64,000 nt of DNA from Pseudomonadota bacterium. GTDB lineage: Bacteria; Pseudomonadota; Gammaproteobacteria; Burkholderiales; Burkholderiaceae_B. How positions within the stretch are numbered: the stretch's first letter is position 1; each line of letters starts with the position of its first letter. A program made the translations under genes and the position numbers. The stretch lies in NCBI GenBank assembly GCA_023389155.1, contig JAEWEV010000007.1, forward strand, positions 62,001-126,000, written 5' to 3'. The notes beneath the pieces are model-generated. The model worked only from the letters and a program-made list of their open reading frames with translations, was not told the DNA's origin and did not search any database. Positions 1 through 7,576 of the stretch are shown here, one piece after another.

Positions 1-805
1 CGAGTTGCCACTGACCGCGCGCCATTTCCTCAAACTCCCAGCGCGCACGCGCCTTGAGTGAGCCACGGCCTGTCGAATAAATAGAAGCGATATCGCTGGC
101 CGGCGTTATGATTTGCGCGCCACCGGCAAAATCTGGCCCGGGAATCAGCGTATACAGTTCTTCGTCACTCATGCGAGGGTGACGCAGCAACGCCACTGCC
201 GCTGCCGCGACCTCCTGCAGATTGTGGGAAGGAATTTCCGTTGCCATTCCAACTGCAATACCGGATGCTCCGTTGAGCAGCATCACCGGCAGTCGCGCAG
301 GAAGCATCTGCGGTTCCTGCTGACTGCCGTCGTAGTTGGGCACGAAATCGACCGTTCCTTCGTCAATCTCCCCAAGCAACACATCGGCAATCGGAGTTAG
401 CCTGGCTTCGGTATATCGCATGGCCGCGGCGCCATCACCATCACGTGAGCCAAAATTGCCCTGACCGTCGATCAGCGGATAACGCAGGGTAAAATCCTGA
501 GCCATGCGCACCAGCGCATCATAGGCAGCCTGATCGCCGTGCGGGTGAAACTTACCGAGCACATCCCCCACTACCCTGGCCGATTTCACCGGTTTGGCGC
601 CGGCCCGCAGGCCCATTTCGCTCATCGCATAGAGGATGCGTCGCTGCACAGGCTTCTGCCCGTCGCCAACATCCGGCAGAGCACGGCCGCGCACGACAGA
701 CACCGCATAATCCAGATAGGCCTGTTCAGCGTATAGGCCAAGGGTGATAGTTTCGTCGTCGGGACGTTCTGCTTCAAAAAGGTCCGTCTGGTCTTGATCA
801 GTCAT
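1..805 (-). CDS. parC: DNA topoisomerase IV subunit A (ParC), N-terminal part; runs off the left edge
   Basis: ParC is the DNA breakage-reunion subunit of topoisomerase IV, which decatenates daughter chromosomes together with ParE. Translating leftward from the ATG at 805 gives about 268 residues: an acidic N-terminus, then the GyrA/ParC signature region (LDYAVSVVRGRALPDV), the helix containing KFHPHGDQAAYDALV, and AAMRYTEARL, which holds the catalytic tyrosine. The HPHGD form and the short N-terminus favour ParC over GyrA, and the directly preceding parE settles it. The start codon overlaps the parE stop by one base (TAATG), so the two subunits are translationally coupled. The C-terminal beta-pinwheel domain lies outside the window. 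Confidence 0.95.
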   Translation of the reverse strand, partial: MTDQDQTDLFEAERPDDETITLGLYAEQAYLDYAVSVVRGRALPDVGDGQKPVQRRILYAMSEMGLRAGAKPVKSARVVGDVLGKFHPHGDQAAYDALVRMAQDFTLRYPLIDGQGNFGSRDGDGAAAMRYTEARLTPIADVLLGEIDEGTVDFVPNYDGSQQEPQMLPARLPVMLLNGASGIAVGMATEIPSHNLQEVAAAAVALLRHPRMSDEELYTLIPGPDFAGGAQIITPASDIASIYSTGRGSLKARARWEFEEMARGQWQL

Positions 806-2778
806 TACACATCCACTTCTGCTAAGTTACCTTTGTCTTCGAGCCAGCTGCGTCGCTGAGCCGATTCGCCCTTACCCATCAGCATGTCGAACATCTTGCG
901 CGTCTGATCCGAGGTGAGTTCGCCATAACCGACAGGCAGAAGGCGCCGGGTGTCCGGGTTCATCGTCGTTTCCCACAGCTGTTCGGCACTCATTTCACCC
1001 AGGCCCTTGAAGCGACTGATGCTAAGGGATGCAGGTTTGACGCCGTCCTTTTGTACCAGCTTATCCTGCACGGCATCGAGCTCAGACTCATCCAGGCAAT
1101 ACAGCTTGCGCGCAGGCCGCTTGCCCTGCGCCGGAACATCCACGCGAAACAGGGGCGGTTTGGCAATAAAGACAAACCCGTTTTCCACCAGGCGTGGAAA
1201 ATGACGATAGAACAGTGTGAGCAACAACACCTGGATATGCGAACCGTCAACATCGGCGTCTGACAGGATGCAGATACGGCGGTAGCGCAATCCGGACAGG
1301 TCCGGGTTGTCATTGGGGCCGTGAGGATCCACGCCAATGGCAACGGCAATATCGTGAATCTCGTTATTCGCAAACAGCCGGTCTTTTTCCACTTCCCAGG
1401 AATTGAGCACCTTGCCGCGCAGCGGCAGGACAGCCTGAAACTCTTTGTTGCGGCCCATTTTCGCCGAGCCCCCAGCCGAGTCCCCTTCGACCAGGAAGAC
1501 TTCGGTACGGGTGCTGTCAGAGGATTCGCAATCGGTGAGCTTACCGGGCAAAACGGCAACACCCGAACTCTTGCGTTTCTCTACTTTTTGTGCAGAGCGA
1601 GTCCTGACCTGTGCCTGGCGAATGGCTAGTTCAGCCAGTTTTTTGCCTGCCTCAACATTGCTGTTCAGCCGCAATTCGAATGAGGTTTTGGCAAAGCCTC
1701 CGACCAGTCTGACGGCGTCGCGGTTATTGAGTCGCTCCTTGATCTGTCCCTGGAACTGGGGATCCAGTACCTTGGCAGAAAGAACAAAGCTGGCGCGTGA
1801 AAATACGTCTTCAGGAAGCAGCTTAATGCCCTTGGGCAACAGATTGTGCAACTCGATAAAACTCTTGAGCGCGCTGTAAAGACCTTCTCGCAGGCCTGCC
1901 TCGTGTGTGCCTCCGGCAGAGGTCGGAATCAGATTCACATAGGATTCCCGGACGACTTGGCCTTCGGCAGTCCAGGCTACTGCCCACTCTGCTCCCTCGC
2001 CGTCTGCGAAATAGTCGTTGGATTTATCTGCATACTGACTGTCTGCAAACACCGGCACCAGTAATTCATCACCCGCCAGCGACTCGGTAAGGTAACCCGT
2101 CAGTCCGCGTTCATAAACCCATTTTTTCTGCTCGCCCGTTTTCGCATTGTTCAAAACCACGATGACCCCGGGCATCAGCACTGCTTTACTGCGCAACAGC
2201 CGAACCAGCTCATTCATCGGAATCTGGGCAGTATCGAAATACTTGGGATCAGGCCAGATGCGAACCCGCGTTCCGGTTTTTTTTCGGGGGACGGCATCAC
2301 CCTGGCGGCTCAACGGCGTGTTGAGATAGCCACCATCGGCAAACACCAGCTGGTACTCGCTGCTGTCACGCCAGACGGTCACTTCCATACGGGTGGACAG
2401 CGCATTGGTAACCGATACCCCTACCCCGTGCAGACCACCAGAGAAAGCATAGGCGCCTCCGGCCTTCTTGTCGAACTTGCCCCCGGCGTGCAGGCGCGTA
2501 AATACAATTTCTACCACCGGTGCCTTTTCTTCGGGATGCAGGCCCACAGGAATACCGCGGCCATCATCCTCAACAGTGATACTGCTGTCGGTATTGACAG
2601 TCACGGTAATCTGCCTGGCAAAACCGGCCAGTGCTTCATCGGCGGCATTGTCGATGACTTCCTGGACAATATGCAGGGGATTCTCGGTGCGGGTGTACAT
2701 GCCCGGGCGTTCGCGCACGGGCTCCAGACCCTTCAGGACCCGGATGGATGCTTCGTCATAGCTTTGCTTGGCGGCCAC
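805..2778 (-). CDS. parE: DNA topoisomerase IV subunit B (ParE)
   Basis: ParE is the ATPase subunit of topoisomerase IV. Domains in order: a GHKL ATPase (EVIDNAADEALAG near residue 40, DDGRGIPVG near 75, the GGLHGVGVSVTNALS ATP lid near 115), a transducer domain, then a TOPRIM domain (VEGDSAGGSA near 430, DADVDGSHI near 510 binding Mg2+) and the C-terminal SRFKGLGEM motif. The length of about 657 residues is normal for ParE and too short for GyrB. The frame is open to a TTG at 2790. The GTG at 2778, with a GAGA stretch about 6 bases upstream, gives the usual ParE N-terminus (AAKQSYDEASIRVLKGLEP), so it is preferred. The next gene, parC, overlaps its stop. Confidence 0.96.
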   Translation of the reverse strand: MAAKQSYDEASIRVLKGLEPVRERPGMYTRTENPLHIVQEVIDNAADEALAGFARQITVTVNTDSSITVEDDGRGIPVGLHPEEKAPVVEIVFTRLHAGGKFDKKAGGAYAFSGGLHGVGVSVTNALSTRMEVTVWRDSSEYQLVFADGGYLNTPLSRQGDAVPRKKTGTRVRIWPDPKYFDTAQIPMNELVRLLRSKAVLMPGVIVVLNNAKTGEQKKWVYERGLTGYLTESLAGDELLVPVFADSQYADKSNDYFADGEGAEWAVAWTAEGQVVRESYVNLIPTSAGGTHEAGLREGLYSALKSFIELHNLLPKGIKLLPEDVFSRASFVLSAKVLDPQFQGQIKERLNNRDAVRLVGGFAKTSFELRLNSNVEAGKKLAELAIRQAQVRTRSAQKVEKRKSSGVAVLPGKLTDCESSDSTRTEVFLVEGDSAGGSAKMGRNKEFQAVLPLRGKVLNSWEVEKDRLFANNEIHDIAVAIGVDPHGPNDNPDLSGLRYRRICILSDADVDGSHIQVLLLTLFYRHFPRLVENGFVFIAKPPLFRVDVPAQGKRPARKLYCLDESELDAVQDKLVQKDGVKPASLSISRFKGLGEMSAEQLWETTMNPDTRRLLPVGYGELTSDQTRKMFDMLMGKGESAQRRSWLEDKGNLAEVDV

Positions 2779-3107
2779 GTGTTTTCTCAATACTGTTCAA
2801 AAAAACAGACATTTTACGTGCTCAAAGCGTTTTTTGTCGCTCAATAATCACGCTTTCCGACAATCTTTATCGATAAATGGTATTCTTACATTTAACTACA
2901 GACGCATTTGGCAACTGTATGTCCGTCAGGGGTACCCCTCCTTCGACTGGCCCGGTATCAACCGCCCGCAACGGGATCTAAACTGAAAAACCTTTCCGTT
3001 GCAGCTCACATCAAAACCTATCCGCTTTGATCGTCCGCGTTCCGGGGTCATCCCAAATACGTTAAATTTCAATTCTGATTATTCTTGGCTACTGTCACCG
3101 AAACATT
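2779..3107. other. Intergenic region between divergent parE and trxA
   Basis: This stretch of 329 bases holds no convincing gene. It must contain the leftward parE-parC promoter and the rightward trxA promoter, but no clear -35/-10 pair stands out. A perfect 12-bp palindrome (TTTATCGATAAA) lies at 2866-2877, and an ATCAAA/TTTGAT pair occurs near 3011-3030. Open frames here are short and lack family resemblance. Confidence 0.6.
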
Positions 3108-3434
3108 ATGAGCGATCTGATTAAACACGCAACCGAAAAAACATTTGAAGCCGAAGTGCTGCAATCGGAAGTGCCGGTGCTGGTCGACTACTGGGCGCCC
3201 TGGTGTGGTCCGTGCAAGGCGATTGCACCGTTGCTTGAGGAAGTATCCCGCGACTATGAAGGCCGTGTACAGGTAGTAAAAGTCGACGTACAGGATCATC
3301 CTGAAGTGGCTGCCCGCTTTGGTATTCGCGGCATTCCTACATTGATGGTATTTAAAAATGGCGAGGCTGTGGCGACGAAGGTCGGTGCAGTCAACAAAAC
3401 CCAGCTGACCGGATTCATTGACGAATCCATCTAA
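3108..3434 (+). CDS. trxA: Thioredoxin 1
   Basis: A cytoplasmic protein disulfide reductase that supplies electrons to ribonucleotide reductase, PAPS reductase and oxidised proteins, and is recharged by thioredoxin reductase. The 108 residues match the family length. The active site WCGPC is at residues 32-36 inside the classic VDYWAPWCGPCK, and the cis-proline motif GIRGIPTLMVF follows near residue 75. The Shine-Dalgarno sequence before the ATG is poor. It precedes rho by 79 bases on the same strand, a common arrangement in proteobacteria. Confidence 0.97.
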   Translation: MSDLIKHATEKTFEAEVLQSEVPVLVDYWAPWCGPCKAIAPLLEEVSRDYEGRVQVVKVDVQDHPEVAARFGIRGIPTLMVFKNGEAVATKVGAVNKTQLTGFIDESI

Positions 3435-3513
3435 GCTATTTTTCGCGCGGGCTCATTCGTCAGTCCGCCACCCTGACTCTTATTCCAATTCTTATCTATT
3501 CGTACTATAAATA

Positions 3514-4770
3514 ATGCACCTTAATGAATTAAAGGCACTGCATGTGTCGCAGCTGCTCGAAATGGCTGCAGGTCTTGAAATCGAAAATGCCAACCGCTTC
3601 CGCAAGCAGGAACTCATGTTTGCCATCATGAAGCGCCGGGCAAAAATGGGCGAGCAAATCTTCGGCGACGGCGTTCTGGAGGTCTTGCCCGACGGCTTTG
3701 GCTTTCTTCGATCTCCCGAAACCTCCTATCTTGCCAGCACAGACGACATCTACATTTCTCCGTCGCAAATCCGCCGCTTCAACCTGCACACAGGTGACTC
3801 GATTGAGGGTGAAGTTCGCGTACCCAAGGATGGCGAGCGCTATTTCGCCCTGGTCAAGGTAGAGAATGTCAACGGTGTCTCGCCTGAATTGATGAAACAC
3901 CGCATCATGTTCGAGAATCTGACACCGCTGCATCCGGATGATCCACTGATTCTGGAACGTGATATCAAAAGCGAAGAAAACAATACCGGCCGAATCCTGG
4001 ACATTTTTTCTCCTATCGGCAAGGGCCAGCGTGCCCTGATCGTTGCCAGCCCAAAATCGGGCAAAACGGTCATGATGCAGCACATCGCCCACTCCATCAC
4101 CACCAATTACCCTGACGCCACCCTGATCGTACTGCTGGTCGATGAACGCCCTGAAGAGGTTACTGAAATGACCCGCACGGTACGCGGCGAAGTGGTTGCC
4201 TCAACCTTCGACGAGCCCGCAACACGTCACGTACAGGTTGCAGAAATGGTCATTGAAAAGGCCAAGCGTCTGGTGGAACTCAAAAAAGATGTGGTCATTG
4301 TGCTGGACTCCATTACCCGTCTGGCCCGTGCCTACAATACCGTTGTGCCTTCTTCAGGCAAGGTGCTCACCGGTGGTGTGGATGCCAATGCGCTGCAACG
4401 CCCCAAACGCTTCTTCGGCGCGGCCCGCAATATTGAAGAAGGTGGTTCACTAACCATCATCGGCACGGCGCTGATCGAAACAGGCAGCCGCATGGATGAA
4501 GTGATTTACGAAGAATTCAAGGGCACCGGCAACAGCGAGGTACATCTGGAACGTCGTCTTGCAGAAAAACGGATCTACCCGGCCATCAATCTGAACAAAT
4601 CAGGTACCCGTCGTGAAGAATTATTGATGAAGCCCGAGAAACTGCAACGGGTCTGGGTGCTGCGCAAATTCATCCACGATATGGACGAAGTCGAAGCCAT
4701 GGAATTCATTCTGGACAAGATTAAATCTACCAAAAACAACGATCAGTTCTTCGATATGATGAAAAAATAG
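3514..4770 (+). CDS. rho: Transcription termination factor Rho
   Basis: Hexameric RNA-dependent ATPase/helicase that ends transcription at Rho-dependent terminators. The order is the N-terminal helix bundle (HLNELKALHVSQLLEMA), an OSB RNA-binding domain (EVLPDGFGFLRS near residue 57), then the RecA-like motor with Walker A SPKSGKT at 179-185, Walker B VIVLDSITRLARA near 265 and the secondary RNA-site loop with GTGNSEVHLERRLAEKRIYPA. The length of 418 residues matches E. coli Rho (419). A strong intrinsic terminator follows immediately, so trxA-rho is the end of this rightward unit. Confidence 0.98.
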   Translation: MHLNELKALHVSQLLEMAAGLEIENANRFRKQELMFAIMKRRAKMGEQIFGDGVLEVLPDGFGFLRSPETSYLASTDDIYISPSQIRRFNLHTGDSIEGEVRVPKDGERYFALVKVENVNGVSPELMKHRIMFENLTPLHPDDPLILERDIKSEENNTGRILDIFSPIGKGQRALIVASPKSGKTVMMQHIAHSITTNYPDATLIVLLVDERPEEVTEMTRTVRGEVVASTFDEPATRHVQVAEMVIEKAKRLVELKKDVVIVLDSITRLARAYNTVVPSSGKVLTGGVDANALQRPKRFFGAARNIEEGGSLTIIGTALIETGSRMDEVIYEEFKGTGNSEVHLERRLAEKRIYPAINLNKSGTRREELLMKPEKLQRVWVLRKFIHDMDEVEAMEFILDKIKSTKNNDQFFDMMKK

Positions 4771-4785
4771 TCCAGGCTTTTTCAC

Positions 4786-4819
4786 AAAAAATACCTTCCT
4801 CTGCGAAGGTATTTTTTTG
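4786..4819 (+). terminator. Rho-independent terminator after rho
   Basis: An 8-bp perfect stem, ATACCTTC (4791-4798) with GAAGGTAT (4805-4812), is extended by A-runs and T-runs on either side and ends in seven Ts. It lies 16 bases after the rho stop codon. The flanking A/T tracts would let it work in both directions. Confidence 0.9.
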
Positions 4820-5203
4820 TCCGTGGTTCAGACAATGCGGTCGAGCGATCGGAACAGGCACAAGCTATTCAAGGATCGCCTTCCACGCCTGTGGTTTTTG
4901 CCAAGCGTTATTAGGTTAGGTTTGGACAAATATGGACAACAAGGGCGCCACGGCAAAATCACTAGCCGGTAATGCGCACAAACGGTTTTTGAGCTGATGC
5001 CTGAAAGGTTACTGACAGGCGCTGCCTACGCAATGCCTACGCAAGTACAGCGCGTGGCCTGCATATGACAAAAATCGCAGATCCGGCAAGGCGCAACGAT
5101 CCTGATCGGGTGGAAATTCAAAAGCCTGCGTCACAGGCACAGGTTTAATCATTGTATAGGCTCGATTGTCCCCAACTCTTCCATACCCGTTCAGTCAATA
5201 CAC
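4820..5203. other. Intergenic stretch without a recognised gene
   Basis: I see no gene with family resemblance here. The only regularity is a short tandem duplication, TGCCTACGCAA, at 5023-5033 and 5034-5044. It could be decayed sequence, since no frame stays open for long, but I recognise no parent gene. Confidence 0.5.
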
Positions 5204-5345
5204 AAAAAAAAGCGACCGACAGTATGAGTGTCGAGTCGCCCAGAGAGAGTAATCGGAATGAAGGGACTTTGCGAGAACTTCATCGGTTTTTCTTCAGTTG
5301 CCGCCTCTCTGGGCGCATACATTATTGAGTCATCTAACGAGAGTT
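5204..5345 (-). ncRNA. Candidate leftward structured RNA ending in an intrinsic terminator
   Basis: Read leftward, a perfect 11-bp inverted repeat, CGCCCAGAGAG (5237-5247) with CTCTCTGGGCG (5305-5315), encloses a small ATGAAG/CTTCAT hairpin (5258-5263 with 5277-5282). It is followed directly by a terminator: stem GCGACCGACA (5212-5221) with TGTCGAGTCGC (5229-5239, one bulged A) and then eight Ts (5211-5204). The enclosing stem and the terminator share 5237-5239. No conserved protein frame spans it. It is either an independent small RNA or the 3' untranslated end of the lipoprotein mRNA that stops at 5530. I could not place a good promoter, so the 5' end is approximate. No known family was recognised. 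Confidence 0.5.
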
Positions 5346-5529
5346 TGACCGCCGGGCATGCATACTTTTGGCCCGATAAACGCCAATGACAGCAATACCC
5401 GTGATCTTTTGCTCGTCTCCCGGAACGCATTCAAGCGTTATCCGGGATCAGCCGCATCCGGGATTTTCTTCGTATCTGTCAGCATGCTGACACACTTAGA
5501 AGAATCCGCGGGCCGCAGCAGTCAGACTA
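5346..5529. other. Intergenic stretch with a 16-bp palindrome
   Basis: Downstream of the lipoprotein stop codon. It contains a perfect 16-bp palindrome TGTCAGCATGCTGACA at 5477-5492 and two direct copies of ATCCGGGAT near 5441-5465. No gene is supported. Confidence 0.5.
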
Positions 5530-5790
5530 TTACTGGGTACCGCCGGCTGGAGCCTCACCTGCAGGCGCATCGCCAGCCGGTGCAGGAGTCGTACCATCAG
5601 CAGGGGAGGATTCGGCTGGTGCAGCTGGCTCAGCAGCAGGTGACGGTGTTTCCGGTGCTCCTGGTGCTTCTGAAGTCGCGCCTGGCGCCTCAGGCGCGGA
5701 TGAATCGCCTGCGTTGTCACATCCGGCCAGACCCAGGAATCCTGCAAAAACTGCTGTCAGTACCAGTGATCGTGTCGTATTAAGCTTCAT
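5530..5790 (-). CDS. Small alanine/proline-rich lipoprotein
   Basis: An 86-residue protein with a lipoprotein signal: Lys near the N-terminus (MKLNTTRSLVL), a hydrophobic stretch, and the lipobox LAGC with cysteine at residue 24. The rest (DNAGDSSAPEAPGATSEAP and onward) is low-complexity Ala/Pro/Glu/Ser/Gly with no lysine, like a flexible envelope tether. A good Shine-Dalgarno sequence (AGAGGA, 6 bases before ATG) supports translation. No function can be assigned. It stands alone, with the structured RNA and terminator at 5204-5345 about 200 bases downstream of its stop codon. Confidence 0.75.
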   Translation of the reverse strand: MKLNTTRSLVLTAVFAGFLGLAGCDNAGDSSAPEAPGATSEAPGAPETPSPAAEPAAPAESSPADGTTPAPAGDAPAGEAPAGGTQ

Positions 5791-6176
5791 GACTTATCCT
5801 CTTTAGTTGAAATGCAAAATCAGTAGAAACCATTATTCGCACTTTCACCCGAAAGATCATTACAGAACGGCCATAAAATGCTTGCATTTGTAACATCTGT
5901 ATTTTTTAAGGTATTCGTCAATTTTCGTATCTGGTTGATTTGTATAATAAAAACAATAAGACACCGCTTTCGGGGTGTCTTATTATTTAACGTTTTGAGG
6001 ATATGATATCGCCCATTTGCCACTGCTGCCAGTCCGACATAGAAGCCGTGGCCGGGCATCACAAGGTATCCGGAACAGTCTCACGCAGATACGTGACTCA
6101 GCCACGCATCTACCTTTCTGGCATCCCCAGCAATAACCCTGCTATATGACTCGCGCCGTGACGCCTATCCTGTCGA
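5791..6176. other. Intergenic stretch between lipoprotein gene and FAH-family gene
   Basis: AT-rich DNA that should carry the lipoprotein promoter. It contains the terminator listed at 5955-5984. No credible coding frame is present. Confidence 0.6.
5955..5984 (-). terminator. Rho-independent terminator (probably for the FAH-family gene)
   Basis: An 11-bp perfect stem, AATAAGACACC (5955-5965) with GGTGTCTTATT (5974-5984), with the loop GCTTTCGG. Read leftward it is followed by TTGTTTTTATTAT. It lies about 190 bases after the stop codon of the FAH-family gene. The T-richness on both sides makes it potentially bidirectional. Confidence 0.8.
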
Positions 6177-6872
6177 TCAGACGATGCGAACGTTTAGCTG
6201 GCCAAGACCTTCGACTTTACCGACAAGCTCGTCACCCACTTTCACTGCCGCCACCCCTTCAGGTGTGCCTGAAAAGATCAGGTCCCCAGGCTGCAGCTCG
6301 AACAGTCCGGACAGATAAGCGATAGATTCAGGAATGGACCAGATCAATGAGGCAATCGTGCTTTTCTGGCGGGTCTCCCCGTTAACATCCAGTGAAATGG
6401 CTGCACTATCGATATTGCTGACGCTGGATGCGGGGTGAATCGGTCCGATAGGGCCGGACAGATCGAAAGCTTTGCCCACTTCCCATGGACGACCCTGTTT
6501 TTTTGCCTCACCCTGCAAATCGCGTCTGGTCATATCCAATCCCAGCGCATAGCCCCACACCATCTCTTTGGCCTCTTCTACCGAAACGTCCTTGCCCGCC
6601 TTGCCGATGGCGACGACCAGTTCCATTTCGTGATGCAGATCAGAAGTTTTGGAGGGGTAAGGCATTTGGCCGGTTTCACCGTCAGCCACTGGCAACAGAG
6701 CGTTGGCGGGTTTGCAGAAAAAGAACGGATCTTCGCGACCGGTAAAACCCATCTCCTTTGCATGCTCGGCGTAATTACGACCTACACAATACACGCGGCG
6801 CACAGGAAAACGGGCGTCGCTGCCGACAACGGCAAGGGAAACAACTTCTGGGGCAGGAAAAACATAAGTCAT
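6177..6872 (-). CDS. Fumarylacetoacetate hydrolase (FAH) family protein
   Basis: About 231 residues of the FAH fold, a metal-dependent family that hydrolyses C-C bonds or hydrates/decarboxylates acylpyruvates. Visible motifs are VYCVGRNYAEHAKEMG, FFFCKPANAL, HHEMELVVAIGK (metal-ligand Glu) and the C-terminal LQPGDLIFSGTPEGVAAVKVGD typical of the family. The frame extends 10 codons upstream, but the ATG at 6872 (MTYVF) has a GAAGAGA ribosome-binding site at good spacing. The size matches acylpyruvase (FAHD1-like) or YcgM-type members. The precise substrate cannot be read from sequence. No catabolic partner genes flank it. Confidence 0.9.
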   Translation of the reverse strand: MTYVFPAPEVVSLAVVGSDARFPVRRVYCVGRNYAEHAKEMGFTGREDPFFFCKPANALLPVADGETGQMPYPSKTSDLHHEMELVVAIGKAGKDVSVEEAKEMVWGYALGLDMTRRDLQGEAKKQGRPWEVGKAFDLSGPIGPIHPASSVSNIDSAAISLDVNGETRQKSTIASLIWSIPESIAYLSGLFELQPGDLIFSGTPEGVAAVKVGDELVGKVEGLGQLNVRIV

Positions 6873-6955
6873 GGCAGTCTCTTCAATGGTCTTGTTTATC
6901 ATTCATCACTCAATTGTCGCAACAGGCGTGCATTGACATCTGCTTCGCGACTTAC

Positions 6956-6995
6956 AAAAAAAGGGCCCGGAGGTGTACCGCCGCGCCCTTTTTTA
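6956..6995 (-). terminator. Rho-independent terminator after ppa
   Basis: The inverted repeat AAAAAAGGGC / GCCCTTTTTT flanks a GC-rich loop. It lies about 20 bases beyond the ppa stop codon. Read leftward the GC stem is followed by a T-run. Confidence 0.8.
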
Positions 6996-7017
6996 AAAGC
7001 GTGTCCAAACCAGCGGA

Positions 7018-7551
7018 TTATTTTCCTTTCTGGAATCGCTCGATACTGGACGTAATCTCAGCATGGGCGGCGTCTATCCCTTCCCAGCCTTTTACCTTGA
7101 CCCACTTGCCTTTTTCCAGATCCTTGTAGTGCTCAAAAAAGTGCTGGATACGCTGCAATTCCTGTTCCGGAATGTCAGTGTGAGACTGCAGGCCGGCGTA
7201 AGGTGGGTAAAGTTTGTCTACCGGACGGGCAAGCAATTTGGCGTCGCCACCCGCTTCATCATCCATCTGCAACACACCAAGGGCACGGCATTTGATGACG
7301 GAACCCACAACAACAGGGAATGGCGTCAGAACCAGCACATCCACCGGATCTCCATCGTCAGATAACGTATCGGGAATATAGCCATAATTGCAGGGATAAT
7401 GCATGGCGGTCATCATGAAGCGATCAACAAAGACCGCACCTGTGTCTTTATCTACTTCATATTTAACCGGATCGGCATTCATCGGAATTTCAATGACAAC
7501 ATTGAATTCTTCCGGTGTTTTGGAACCGGCAGGGACATTTTTCAAGCTCAT
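7018..7551 (-). CDS. ppa: Inorganic pyrophosphatase (family I)
   Basis: Hydrolyses pyrophosphate to two phosphates in the cytoplasm, pulling biosynthetic reactions forward. The 177 residues are typical of bacterial soluble family I enzymes. It carries the signature YGYIPDTLSDDGDPVDVLVL with the metal-binding aspartates, plus the N-terminal EIPMNADPVKYEVDKDTGAVFVDRF. The ATG at 7551 has GAAGAG six bases upstream; a TTG two codons earlier is less likely. It lies just downstream of hemY on the same strand, separated by 25 bases, and ends at its own terminator. Confidence 0.97.
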   Translation of the reverse strand: MSLKNVPAGSKTPEEFNVVIEIPMNADPVKYEVDKDTGAVFVDRFMMTAMHYPCNYGYIPDTLSDDGDPVDVLVLTPFPVVVGSVIKCRALGVLQMDDEAGGDAKLLARPVDKLYPPYAGLQSHTDIPEQELQRIQHFFEHYKDLEKGKWVKVKGWEGIDAAHAEITSSIERFQKGK

Positions 7552-7576
7552 AGTCAACTCTTCAGGTTACTGTGGT

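Noticed and set aside
5191..5430. 79-codon leftward frame over the structured RNA
   Set aside because: It runs through the terminator hairpin and T-run, and its sequence is explained better by RNA structure than by coding.
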